DNA of 64,000 nt from positions 1 to 64,000 of the forward strand of contig DXDG01000006.1 of NCBI GenBank assembly GCA_019115605.1, given 5' to 3'. The position numbers and the translations under genes were made by a program. Below, in pieces: positions 26,365 through 34,285 of the stretch. The stretch comes from Candidatus Alistipes faecigallinarum. GTDB lineage: Bacteria; Bacteroidota; Bacteroidia; Bacteroidales; Rikenellaceae. The notes beneath the pieces are model-generated. The model was not told where the DNA came from. It ran no database searches and was given only the letters and a program-made list of their open reading frames with translations. Each line of letters begins with the position of its first letter. Within the stretch, counting starts at the first letter, position 1.

Positions 26365-27552
26365 ATGAAAAACCTGGATCTTGAAATCGCCCGGCTGCTC
26401 CGCGAAGGCGGATTGGCCGAAAATCATACCGAATGGGGTGCCCGGATTATCATCGTCCTCGGCATTCTCCTCGTGGCCTATCTGGCCACGAGACTTTTCC
26501 GTCTGTTTCTCATTCCGACCCTGCAGAAGATCAGCGCCCGAACCCGGGCAACCTGGGACGACCACCTGTTCAAGGACAAGGTCATGCACGATGCCGGACG
26601 GCTGATCCCGCCCCTGGTCTGGTACATGCTCCTGCCGCTGGCCTGCGGAGAGATGACGCACCTGCGGGAGTTGCTTCAGAAAATCTGCATGATCTATCTG
26701 ATCATAGCCGCGCTGAAGCTCATTTCAACCGTTCTGGACACCCTGCACGACATTTCGAACGAACACGAGACGCTCCGCAACCGCCCGCTCAAGGGAATCT
26801 ACCAGATGGTCAAGCTCGTCGCGGTGCTGGTCGGCGGCATCCTCATCGTCAGCATCCTCATCGGCCGCGACGCCACGACGATTCTGGCCGGACTCGGCGC
26901 CTCGGCCGCCGTGCTGATGCTCATCTTCCGCGACAGCATCCTCGGGCTGGTGGCCGGCGTACAGCTCTCGGCCAACGACATGCTGCGCCCGGGAGACTGG
27001 ATCACCATGACGAAATACGGCGCCGACGGATATGTCATCGAGGTCTCGCTGACGACGGTCAAGGTGCAGAATTTCGACAAGACCATCACGACCATCCCGC
27101 CCTATGCGCTGGTGAGCGACTCGTTCCAGAACTGGCGCGGCATGCGCGAAAGCGGCGGACGCCGCATCAAGCGGTCGCTGCCGATCGACGCCTCGTCGAT
27201 ACGCTTCTGCACTCCCGAAGAGGTGGAGCACTTCTCCCGCGAAGGGTGGGGTGCGGCACCCTGCGAGGAGCAGGATACGGTGAACCTCCGCTTCTTCCGC
27301 AACTACGTGATGCACTACCTCGCGACGCTGCCCGAGATCCATCCGGAGATGCTCCGCATGGTGCGCATCCTGCAGCCTACACCGGAGGGGATCCCCGTGG
27401 AGATCTACTGTTTCTCGAAGCAGACCGACTGGCTGCCCTACGAGATGCTCCAGAACACGATCCTCGACCACCTCATCGCCTCGCTGCCCCGTTTCGGGCT
27501 GCGGATCTATCAGCGGCCCTCGGGAGCGGATCTCGGACAGCTGAAACCATAA
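26365..27552 (+). CDS. MscS-family mechanosensitive ion channel
   Basis: A 395-residue membrane protein with about five hydrophobic segments in the first half, then the MscS pore and beta domain (GASAAVLMLIFRDSILGLVA, followed by LRPGDWITM and GYVIEVSLTTVKVQNFD). The C-terminal part is a longer cytoplasmic domain as in the YbdG/YnaI-like group. It opens on membrane tension to relieve osmotic down-shock. It stands alone with its own promoter. Confidence 0.92.
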   Translation: MKNLDLEIARLLREGGLAENHTEWGARIIIVLGILLVAYLATRLFRLFLIPTLQKISARTRATWDDHLFKDKVMHDAGRLIPPLVWYMLLPLACGEMTHLRELLQKICMIYLIIAALKLISTVLDTLHDISNEHETLRNRPLKGIYQMVKLVAVLVGGILIVSILIGRDATTILAGLGASAAVLMLIFRDSILGLVAGVQLSANDMLRPGDWITMTKYGADGYVIEVSLTTVKVQNFDKTITTIPPYALVSDSFQNWRGMRESGGRRIKRSLPIDASSIRFCTPEEVEHFSREGWGAAPCEEQDTVNLRFFRNYVMHYLATLPEIHPEMLRMVRILQPTPEGIPVEIYCFSKQTDWLPYEMLQNTILDHLIASLPRFGLRIYQRPSGADLGQLKP

Positions 27553-27630
27553 ACAGACCCCGAAGCCCCGGTTTTTGGTACAACTTATGCATGGATTCCG
27601 GCAGACGTTATCACCACAAAACTCGAGGCC

Positions 27631-28599
27631 ATGAAAAGACTCATTCCCGGAGTCCTCGGACTCCTTCTGTTCGCCACAGCCTGCTGCGACGACAACAACG
27701 ACAACAACTCCGACGGCGATATCGAGCAAACGCTCGTAACCCCCGCCCTGACGGCCCGTATCTCCGAACAGGCATCCCAGGAGACCCCCTTCACGGGGAT
27801 CCTCGAGGTCTTCCCCTGCGTTTCGGGGAGCTCGGACTTCTTCGGCAACTACTTCAACGGCAAGCTCTCGGTCTTCAGCGGATTCTACACGATTGTCCAG
27901 GGCGAGGTCTTCGGTGAGAACAACCGGATGATCCATCTGCCGATCGGCACCTACAACATGGTCTACTGGGGGACCCCGAAACACGAGGAGCCGATCGACA
28001 ACACGCCCGAGATGAGCGAACCCGGCATCACCGAGGGCGTGGATCTCTCGACCCTCTATTTCAGCCTGCGGCCCTACGGCGACGGGACCTACAAACCCGT
28101 ATTCGATCTGGTACACGCCGTGGTGGAGACGCAGGTCGGCACCGAAAATCTCCGGGCTTCGCTCTACCGGGTGAGTGCCGGACTCATCGTCAATCTGACG
28201 CAGAAGGACAACTCGCCCTTTCCGGATAACATCGAGGAGATAAAGGTGCAGATCGGGAGCATCGCCGAAAAGTTGAACTTCTACACGGCCGAACCGGTGA
28301 ACCAGACCAAGACCGTGCGTTTCGGGCTCACGCGTTCGGAGGACGGACTGACGATGAGCAACCCGACGGTCATGCTCTTCCCGTCGGCGCCGAATCCGAC
28401 GCTGGAGATCTACATCACGCTGACCGACAATTCGATCCACAAGCTGAGCCAGACGCTCAACTCGTCCTTGTCGGCCAACACGCTCCTGACGCTCAACATC
28501 GTCATCGGCCGGATCATCTCGGAGGGCAATCCCGAAGGTTTCACCATCACCGACTGGAACGAACAGAGCGAAACGATCGAGTTTCCCGATTTCGAATAG
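27631..28599 (+). CDS. FimB/Mfa2-like lipoprotein (fimbrial anchor family)
   Basis: A 322-residue lipoprotein with signal peptide and lipobox (FATAC, Cys near 18) followed by an acidic Asn/Asp-rich linker (DDNNDNNSDGD). The body shows the beta-sandwich pattern of FimB/Mfa2-type anchors (LPIGTYNMVYWG, ASLYRVSAGLIVNLTQK, ending TDWNEQSETIEFPDF). Such proteins anchor fimbriae or cap them at the outer membrane. No fimbrillin gene is directly beside it, so it may serve in trans or be a stand-alone surface protein. The family call is by pattern. Confidence 0.7.
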   Translation: MKRLIPGVLGLLLFATACCDDNNDNNSDGDIEQTLVTPALTARISEQASQETPFTGILEVFPCVSGSSDFFGNYFNGKLSVFSGFYTIVQGEVFGENNRMIHLPIGTYNMVYWGTPKHEEPIDNTPEMSEPGITEGVDLSTLYFSLRPYGDGTYKPVFDLVHAVVETQVGTENLRASLYRVSAGLIVNLTQKDNSPFPDNIEEIKVQIGSIAEKLNFYTAEPVNQTKTVRFGLTRSEDGLTMSNPTVMLFPSAPNPTLEIYITLTDNSIHKLSQTLNSSLSANTLLTLNIVIGRIISEGNPEGFTITDWNEQSETIEFPDFE

Positions 28600-28614
28600 G
28601 GCATCCCAAAACCG

Positions 28615-28650
28615 GGAAGGGCCGCCCCCGTTGACGGAGGCGGCCCTTCC
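28615..28650. terminator. 12-bp hairpin between convergent genes
   Basis: GGAAGGGCCGCC (28615-28626) and GGCGGCCCTTCC (28639-28650) pair perfectly around a 12-nt loop, between the converging Mfa2-like and choloylglycine-hydrolase-family genes. T runs are short. Confidence 0.7.
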
Positions 28651-28668
28651 GTTGTCGGAAGGCGTCCG

Positions 28669-29751
28669 TTACTCGATGCGGATCGGATGAACGGGCTGCT
28701 GCCGGACCTCATCCAACGGCGCGGAGCGGTATGCCACCTTCGAGAAGTCGATCTGCCGCAGGTCGATCGACCGGATGGCGCTGTTGTACATCGTTCGGTA
28801 GTAGATCACCCGGTTGACGGGATCCGTGGCCGAAGTCCACTGCGTGGCGCTCGGGATATCGGCCGGGATCTCTCCGGCCGCAAACTCCACGCCGATCGGA
28901 ATGTCGAAGTTGGTAAGGATCTGGAATCCCTGCAGCACGGCGTCGAGCGCCGTGGCCGGCTGCGGCGCCGTGGTCTGGAAGAAGGCCGCACGCACGAAAC
29001 GCGACGGAGGCGTAACGTCGCCCGGGAGCCCCAGCATGCCGCTGCCGGCGCCGAACGCCGCAAGCTGAATGCCGCCCATCGGATGCGCCCCGGCGCCGCC
29101 CGCATGGAGATTGACATAGTTGTTCAGATTCGTGAGCTGCCACTCGAAACCCGGGGAGTTGGTCAGCACGCCCAGTTCGTTTTCATAGAAGACGGGCTTG
29201 CGGTTGATGATTTCGAGGACCACCTGACGCCCCGAAAGATCCGTAAAACGCCAGTGGACGGTCGAAGCCCGGGGGTCGATCCCGATGACGCAGACCCGCG
29301 TGAGGAGCTCCTTCACCTCGTCGATCGTGCGGCACGAGCCCAGCACGAGCGGCACAAGCTGCAGATCGGCAATGTTCGCGTCGTTGCGGGCCGCATCGTA
29401 GGGTGCATACTCCCCGTAGCCCGGGAAGTAGAAGAGACCGGCCGACAGGCCCGCCTCATTGAGGCCTTCGGCCACGAACTCCTCACGTTCGACCGCGAAG
29501 CCCACATAGCCGTAGCGGGCCGTAAAGCGCATGCCCTCCTGGCCGCCGGGCGTGAAGGAGCGCTGCGCATAACCGCGCGGCACGACGACATAGAGGCTGT
29601 TCAGATTGCTGCCGCCCCATTCGATCGTCCGGGCGACGACGTGCGCTCCGTCGGCCGCATGCAGGGTGATACCCGTGCAGGCGTCAAGCGGTTGCGGAGC
29701 CGCGAAAAGGCCGACGGCCGCCACCGTCAGCATCAGATTCATTCGTTTCAT
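28669..29751 (-). CDS. Exported choloylglycine-hydrolase-family enzyme (bile salt hydrolase / penicillin V acylase)
   Basis: A 360-residue Ntn-hydrolase. The signal peptide ends at PLDA, so that cleavage exposes Cys25 (CTGITL) as the N-terminal nucleophile. Other family residues are Arg in ARTIEW (about 42), Asp in the GLNEAGLSAG region, Asn in LTNSPGFEWQLTNLNNY and Arg in PSRFVRA. This pattern fits the Gram-negative group that includes both bile salt hydrolases and penicillin V acylases. It would cleave amide bonds of conjugated bile acids, penicillin V or N-acyl amino compounds in the periplasm; the substrate cannot be fixed from sequence. It has its own promoter at 29829-29798. Confidence 0.88.
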   Translation of the reverse strand: MKRMNLMLTVAAVGLFAAPQPLDACTGITLHAADGAHVVARTIEWGGSNLNSLYVVVPRGYAQRSFTPGGQEGMRFTARYGYVGFAVEREEFVAEGLNEAGLSAGLFYFPGYGEYAPYDAARNDANIADLQLVPLVLGSCRTIDEVKELLTRVCVIGIDPRASTVHWRFTDLSGRQVVLEIINRKPVFYENELGVLTNSPGFEWQLTNLNNYVNLHAGGAGAHPMGGIQLAAFGAGSGMLGLPGDVTPPSRFVRAAFFQTTAPQPATALDAVLQGFQILTNFDIPIGVEFAAGEIPADIPSATQWTSATDPVNRVIYYRTMYNSAIRSIDLRQIDFSKVAYRSAPLDEVRQQPVHPIRIE

Positions 29752-29797
29752 GATCAGCGTGTTTTAAGCGCCGGGGCGAACACATGTCCCGGCAGAA

Positions 29798-29829
29798 CAA
29801 AGATACAAAATTCCCGGCAAGTCCGGCAA
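29798..29829 (-). promoter_or_regulatory. Promoter of the choloylglycine-hydrolase-family gene
   Basis: Minus-strand TATCTTTG (complement of 29798-29805) with TTG (complement of 29827-29829) 21 nt upstream, 46 nt before the start codon. Confidence 0.75.
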
Positions 29830-29911
29830 AAAATGAAGACCGGCGGCCGTTTGCGGCATCTTTCGGCCCCGTCATAAGGGCGCAGAGCCGGCATCCGGGC
29901 CCGCAACACGC

Positions 29912-29944
29912 AAAAAAAGATCGGCCCGGACTCCCGGACCGATC
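29912..29944 (-). terminator. Terminator ending the cobalamin-riboswitch transcript
   Basis: On the minus strand an 11-bp stem (complement of 29934-29944 with that of 29919-29929; one mismatch) with a 4-nt loop is followed directly by seven T (complement of 29912-29918). It is placed upstream of the hydrolase promoter, so it closes the riboswitch unit rather than the hydrolase unit. Confidence 0.85.
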
Positions 29945-30270
29945 CCTGCACCGGCATTTGCCGGGCTGGAACCGCATGCATCCGACGAAGGACTTCAGAC
30001 AGGACCCGGACCGGAATCGTTGCAGGCAGGCAACGTACACTTATCACTTCACTAATCTCCGCGGCATCTCCGGCTCCGCATCTGCCCGTTCGTGCGCATG
30101 AGCGGCATTTGCACGGCCGGCGGGAACAGGGGAGTGCCGAAATTCAAAACAGAGGGATTCATACCCCGGGGAGCCTGCGCTCCGCACACCGGAAATCCGG
30201 AAAAGAGGGAAAAATCTTCGTTTTGATCTCCGCCCGTAAACCCGCAGGCAACAAATCCATGGCATAACAC
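29945..30270 (-). other. Transcribed stretch after the riboswitch, no recognisable gene
   Basis: About 325 nt between the riboswitch and the terminator. The longest leftward frames (73 codons from 30265; others shorter or lacking a start) have no signal peptide, domain or sensible composition. No piece of btuB, a cobalamin transporter or a B12-independent enzyme could be recognised. It is either a non-coding RNA body, the eroded remains of a gene, or encodes an unknown small protein. Confidence 0.5.
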
Positions 30271-30465
30271 ATCAGGCAGGTCTTCTGACTCGTTCCGGTT
30301 CCGCGCCTTCCCGGTCCGAAGACCAGTGGCCAAAGATGGCGAAACCAAGTGTGCCCTCGCGGGCAGGAACTCACAGCAACGGGTATTGTCGCAGAATCTC
30401 ACTGCGTTCCCTTTTCATTCCTCGCGGCGATCTGATCAACGGATGCCGTCCGGAAACCTGTGCGG
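30271..30465 (-). promoter_or_regulatory. Cobalamin (AdoCbl-type) riboswitch
   Basis: Reading the minus strand from about 30465: AAAAGGGAACGCAGTGAGA, then the B12-box-like region (ACCCGTTGCTGTGA), then GCCACTGGTCTTCGGACCGG, GAAGGCG, and the closing GTCAGAAGACCTGCC. These are the conserved core elements of the cobalamin riboswitch (RF00174) in the right order and spacing; CAGGT near the 5' end can pair with ACCTG near the 3' end to form P1. It has a promoter directly upstream (30499-30469) and a terminator 326 nt downstream. Confidence 0.95.
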
Positions 30466-30468
30466 AAA

Positions 30469-30499
30469 CAAATATAGGTGTTTTTTCCCAATCCGCCAA
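30469..30499 (-). promoter_or_regulatory. Promoter of the riboswitch transcript
   Basis: Minus-strand TATATTTG (complement of 30469-30476) and TTG (complement of 30497-30499) with a 20-nt spacer, ending only a few nucleotides before the aptamer. Confidence 0.85.
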
Positions 30500-30537
30500 C
30501 ACTTCCCCCGATTTTGTCGAAGAAAAATCCGGAAGAA

Positions 30538-31896
30538 TCAGCTGCGGGCGTCGGAAAGCCGTCCCGAACGGCGGAAAATCACCACGACGACCAGGAAGGT
30601 CAGCAGCTCGGCCACCGGCTCCGCGAGCCAGATGCCTCTTGTCCCGAGGAGTTCGGGAAGAAGCAGGAAACAGGCGACCAGCAACAGATAGCCCCGCAAC
30701 AGGGTGATCGTCATTGCCGGGCGCGACCGCTCGACACTCTGGAAATAGCAGATCGAGACGATGTTGAACGCGAAGAAGACGAATCCCGAGGCGAAGAGCG
30801 GAAGCCCCTTGACCGCCAGTGCATAGGCCGGATAGGAGGCATCGAGGAAAAGGCCTACGATCCGATGGCTTCCCACGGCCGTCAGCACGAAAAAGAGAAA
30901 TCCGAAGGAGACGGCCGTCAGCATCGCCAGGCGGAAGGCCGACCGTACGCGCAGCCGGTACCCGGCCCCGAAGTTGTAGCTCAAGATCGGCTGCGCCGAC
31001 TGTCCGATGGCGTTGTAGACCATGAAGATGATCGGGAAAAAGTAGCAGGCGATGCTGTAGGCCGCTACGCCGTCTTCACCCAGATGACGGATAAAGACAT
31101 AGTTGCCCGTGAACATCATCGTGGCGATCGCCCCTTCGCAGAGAAAGGTCGAAAGCCCCAGCCGGCACATGTAGTCCACGTTGCGAAGCGTGAGCCACAG
31201 GCTCTTGCGGCTCAACTTCACCCGGCAGAAACGGATGACGTTGCGACGGCGGGAAAGATAGGCGAGAATCATCCCTGCACCGACCACATAGCCCAGACTC
31301 GTGGCCAGCGCCGCTCCGAACATGCCCCAGTCGAGAAGGAAAATGAAAACGTAGTCGAGCAGAATGTTGATGACCGCCGGCACGGCATTGCACCACATCG
31401 CATAGTTAGGCGATCCGTCGAGCCGTACGAAAAACATGCCGGAGCTCAACAGCGCACTGAAGGGCAGGAACGGAACGAACCAGTACATGTATTCGAGCAC
31501 GAGCGGAAGAAGACGCGGCGAACTGCCCAGCAGCAGGGCGACTTCAGGGGCAAACAGGCAGATGGCAAGGCTGTAGGCCACAAGCAGCAGCGAGGAGACG
31601 ACGACGGCCTGCGTGACGTTGATCCGCGCGGTCTTGACCTTCCCGTGCGAGAGATGGATCGAGGCCACGACCGAAGCACCGACGCCGAACATGAGGCCGA
31701 CGCCCGTATTGACGAGAAACAACGGGGCCGTGATATTCACCGCAGCCAGGGCGTCGCTGCCGATACCCCGTCCGACGAAGATGCCGTCGGTAATGACGAA
31801 AAGGGCCGAAAATACCATGCCCAGCACGGTAGGAATCAACAGGCGGCGAAACAACCGCGGAATCTCCATGCTTCCGAAATCGATACTGTCTTTCAT
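30538..31896 (-). CDS. MATE-family multidrug/cation efflux transporter
   Basis: A 452-residue transporter from the ATG at 31896 (MKDSIDFGSMEIP), preferred to an upstream in-frame start at 31950 because that codon lies in the -33 box. About twelve hydrophobic helices in two related halves are visible; the first half includes FVITDGIFVGRGIGSDALAA and NTGVGLMFGVGASV, typical MATE segments. It exports cationic drugs or metabolites using Na+ or H+. The promoter at 31950-31921 is a near-perfect -33/-7 pair. A divergent or linked regulator is not obvious; the AraC-type gene upstream is on the same strand. Confidence 0.93.
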   Translation of the reverse strand: MKDSIDFGSMEIPRLFRRLLIPTVLGMVFSALFVITDGIFVGRGIGSDALAAVNITAPLFLVNTGVGLMFGVGASVVASIHLSHGKVKTARINVTQAVVVSSLLLVAYSLAICLFAPEVALLLGSSPRLLPLVLEYMYWFVPFLPFSALLSSGMFFVRLDGSPNYAMWCNAVPAVINILLDYVFIFLLDWGMFGAALATSLGYVVGAGMILAYLSRRRNVIRFCRVKLSRKSLWLTLRNVDYMCRLGLSTFLCEGAIATMMFTGNYVFIRHLGEDGVAAYSIACYFFPIIFMVYNAIGQSAQPILSYNFGAGYRLRVRSAFRLAMLTAVSFGFLFFVLTAVGSHRIVGLFLDASYPAYALAVKGLPLFASGFVFFAFNIVSICYFQSVERSRPAMTITLLRGYLLLVACFLLLPELLGTRGIWLAEPVAELLTFLVVVVIFRRSGRLSDARS

Positions 31897-31920
31897 CACT
31901 TTTGTCCGGTTTTCGGCGGA

Positions 31921-31950
31921 CAAAGATAGTACGGCGGCAAGGCTCCGCAA
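31921..31950 (-). promoter_or_regulatory. Promoter of the MATE transporter gene
   Basis: Minus-strand TATCTTTG (complement of 31921-31928) and TTG (complement of 31948-31950), 19 nt apart, 25 nt before the start codon. Confidence 0.85.
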
Positions 31951-32019
31951 TGGCTATAATGAAATATGATGAATTTGCCAAATTCATAGCCGCAGAATCA
32001 GCTGCGGGAGGCATGTATG

Positions 32020-32868
32020 CTACTTCGCCGTGTTCCGGTATTCGGTAGGGGACTCCCCCGTGTGCTTCTTGAAGAAACGCCCCAGATAGGACTGGTCGGG
32101 GAAATGGAGCCGGTAGGCGATCTCCTGCACCGACAGATCGGTCGATTTCAACAGCATCTTGATCTCCAGCGCCACCGTATGGTCGATAAACTCCTTGGCC
32201 GTCGTCTGGGCTACGCTCCGCACGATCGTCGAGAGATACCGTGTCGAGATGCAGAGCCGGTCGGCATAGAAGGTAACCTCACGCTCGCGCGTGCAGTGTT
32301 CGTGCACGAGCGACACGAAACGATGGAACAGCTCCGTCTGGCGCGTCGTGATCTCGGACGACTCGGGACGGCGCGTGCCGAAACGCTGCATCTTGTCGAA
32401 GGATTCGAGCAGCACGTTCTGCAGGCGGTTTCGGATGATCGTGTTGCGAAACATGTTGTCCCGGTCCCGGTAGGTGTATTCCGACATCCGGAACCAGATC
32501 GAAACCCCCTCGGCCAGCCGCTGCTGCAGCCTAAAAACGGGCTGTTTGCGCAGAGCTCCGAAAAACATCGGATCCAGCCGGAAGGCCGCCTCCGAAAAGA
32601 GATCGAACGAGAAGGCGCAGAACGTCACGCTGAAATCCTCCGAACGGTCCGTCAGCAGGAAAATCGCTCCGGGCAGCAGCAGCAGCACCGTGTCGGGAAA
32701 AATCTGGCACTGGAACTGATCCACAAGCGCCGAGGCCTGACCGCTCCGGCAGTAGAGCAGTGCACCCCCTTCGGTCCGGCTCGCATTGTTGTCAAAGAAG
32801 GCCAGATCGGACTTGCCGACCACGAATTGCTCCTCGGAAGTGGTGATTATCGGATTTTGCAGCTCCAT
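32020..32868 (-). CDS. AraC-family transcriptional regulator
   Basis: A 282-residue regulator starting at MELQNPI (32868). A cupin-like N-terminal sensing domain is followed by the two helix-turn-helix motifs of AraC proteins (FYADRLCISTRYLSTIVRSV and VQEIAYRLHFPDQSYLGRFF) and the usual end (GESPTEYR). A TATTTTTG box (complement of 32887-32894) lies 18 nt upstream. It is divergent from the acrAB-oprM-like operon, which it may control, although that operon also has its own TetR-type gene. Confidence 0.92.
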   Translation of the reverse strand: MELQNPIITTSEEQFVVGKSDLAFFDNNASRTEGGALLYCRSGQASALVDQFQCQIFPDTVLLLLPGAIFLLTDRSEDFSVTFCAFSFDLFSEAAFRLDPMFFGALRKQPVFRLQQRLAEGVSIWFRMSEYTYRDRDNMFRNTIIRNRLQNVLLESFDKMQRFGTRRPESSEITTRQTELFHRFVSLVHEHCTREREVTFYADRLCISTRYLSTIVRSVAQTTAKEFIDHTVALEIKMLLKSTDLSVQEIAYRLHFPDQSYLGRFFKKHTGESPTEYRNTAK

Positions 32869-32982
32869 ATGGATTCTTTTTTCGAACAAAAATAAGGATT
32901 TTCCACATAAAAATGCAGATTTTATTCCGAAATCTACCAACACTATTCGCAATATCAAGACCACGAATGCGTTATAATAAAA

Positions 32983-32990
32983 TACTTTTG
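32983..32990 (+). promoter_or_regulatory. -7 box of the RND multidrug efflux operon
   Basis: TACTTTTG lies 47 nt before the adaptor start codon; the -33 position lacks a clear TTG, which could mean that an activator such as the divergent AraC protein is needed. Confidence 0.6.
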
Positions 32991-33037
32991 CACCGGGAAA
33001 AGTTTTTTAGTATTATATCATCAAAGTAAAAGTCATT

Positions 33038-34282
33038 ATGAAGCAAACATTCGTGAAAGCTGCCCTCGCAGCAAGCTGCCTGGCAGTCGTCGCCTGCAAG
33101 CAGGCCCCGACGGCAATGGGTCCCGGCCAATACGCCGTGATCACCGTCGCCACCTCCGACCGCGAAATTCCGATCAGCAACACGGCTACCATCCAGGGCC
33201 GTCAGGACATCGCCATCTACCCCCAGGTGTCGGGTACGATCTCGCAACTCTGCGTTACCGAGGGACAGAAGGTCTCGAAGGGTCAGACGCTCTTCATCAT
33301 CGATCAGGTTCCCTACAAGGCTGCCCTGCAGACTGCCGAGGCCAATGTCGCCGCCGCTGAAGCCGGCGTCGCCACCGCACAGCTGACCTACGACAGCAAG
33401 AAGGAGCTTTTCGCCAAGAATGTCGTTTCGAAATTCGATCTGCTGACTGCCGAGAACAGCCTGCTCACCGCCAAGGCACAGCTTGCACAGGCCGAGGCAC
33501 AGCGTGTCAATGCAGCCAACAACCTCTCCTATACGGTCGTAAAGGCGCCGTCGAACGGCGTCGTCGGCACGCTCCCGTACCGTGTCGGCGCCCTGGTCAG
33601 CGCATCGATTCCCCAGCCGCTGACCACCGTCTCGGACAACTCGACCATGTATGTCTACTTCTCGATGACGGCCAAGCAGATGCTCGAAATGACGCGCCGC
33701 TACGGCTCGATCGCCGAGACGATCAAGAACATGCCCGACGTGCAGCTCCGGCTCGATGACGGCTCGATCTACGAGCAGACGGGCCGCGTGGAGTCGATCA
33801 GCGGTATCGTGGACTCCTCGACGGGCCGCGTACAGTGCCGTGCCGCATTCCCCAACGCCGGAGGCCTGCTCCTGAGCGGAAGCACCGGCAACGTCATCAT
33901 TCCGAGCATCTACAAGGATTGCATCGTCATCCCGCAGACGGCCACCTATGAGGTACAGGACAAGATCTACGTCTACAAACTCGTGGACGGCAAGGCTTCG
34001 TCGGCCATGATCGAGGTCGAGAAGATCTCGAACGGCCAGGAGTACATCGTCAACTCGGGCCTGACGCCCGGTGAGGTCATCGTCGCCGAGGGCGTACGTC
34101 TGATGCGCGAAGGCACGCCCGTCGTTCCCAAGGGACAGACGGCCGCAGCTCCCGCCGAAAACGGTACGCAGCAGACCGCTTCGGAGGGTGAGGCCGCACA
34201 GACCGAGCAGGCCGCACAGGCCGAAGAGACGGCCCAGACCGAGCAGGCCGCCGCTCAAAATCAGAACCAAAAAGAGGAATAA
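33038..34282 (+). CDS. AcrA/MexA-type periplasmic adaptor lipoprotein
   Basis: A 414-residue membrane-fusion protein with signal peptide and lipobox (AVVAC, Cys near 21). The order is beta-barrel start, lipoyl half (IAIYPQVSGTISQLCVTEGQ), long alpha-hairpin (about 100-170), second lipoyl half (TVVKAPSNGVVGTLPYRVGA) and beta-barrel, as in MexA/AcrA. The C-terminal 45 residues are a low-complexity Glu/Ala/Gln tail. It bridges the inner-membrane pump and the outer-membrane channel encoded next; spacing to the pump gene is 3 nt. Confidence 0.94.
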   Translation: MKQTFVKAALAASCLAVVACKQAPTAMGPGQYAVITVATSDREIPISNTATIQGRQDIAIYPQVSGTISQLCVTEGQKVSKGQTLFIIDQVPYKAALQTAEANVAAAEAGVATAQLTYDSKKELFAKNVVSKFDLLTAENSLLTAKAQLAQAEAQRVNAANNLSYTVVKAPSNGVVGTLPYRVGALVSASIPQPLTTVSDNSTMYVYFSMTAKQMLEMTRRYGSIAETIKNMPDVQLRLDDGSIYEQTGRVESISGIVDSSTGRVQCRAAFPNAGGLLLSGSTGNVIIPSIYKDCIVIPQTATYEVQDKIYVYKLVDGKASSAMIEVEKISNGQEYIVNSGLTPGEVIVAEGVRLMREGTPVVPKGQTAAAPAENGTQQTASEGEAAQTEQAAQAEETAQTEQAAAQNQNQKEE

Positions 34283-34285
34283 CCC

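Noticed and set aside
24162..26366. Long minus-strand frame opposite the oxidoreductase and alcohol dehydrogenase
   Set aside because: Antisense shadow of two well-supported genes; composition is typical of complement reading of high-GC codons.
30044..30265. A 73-codon frame directly after the cobalamin riboswitch as its regulated gene
   Set aside because: It has no signal peptide, domain or family likeness and Arg/Ala-rich random-looking composition; not supported as a gene.
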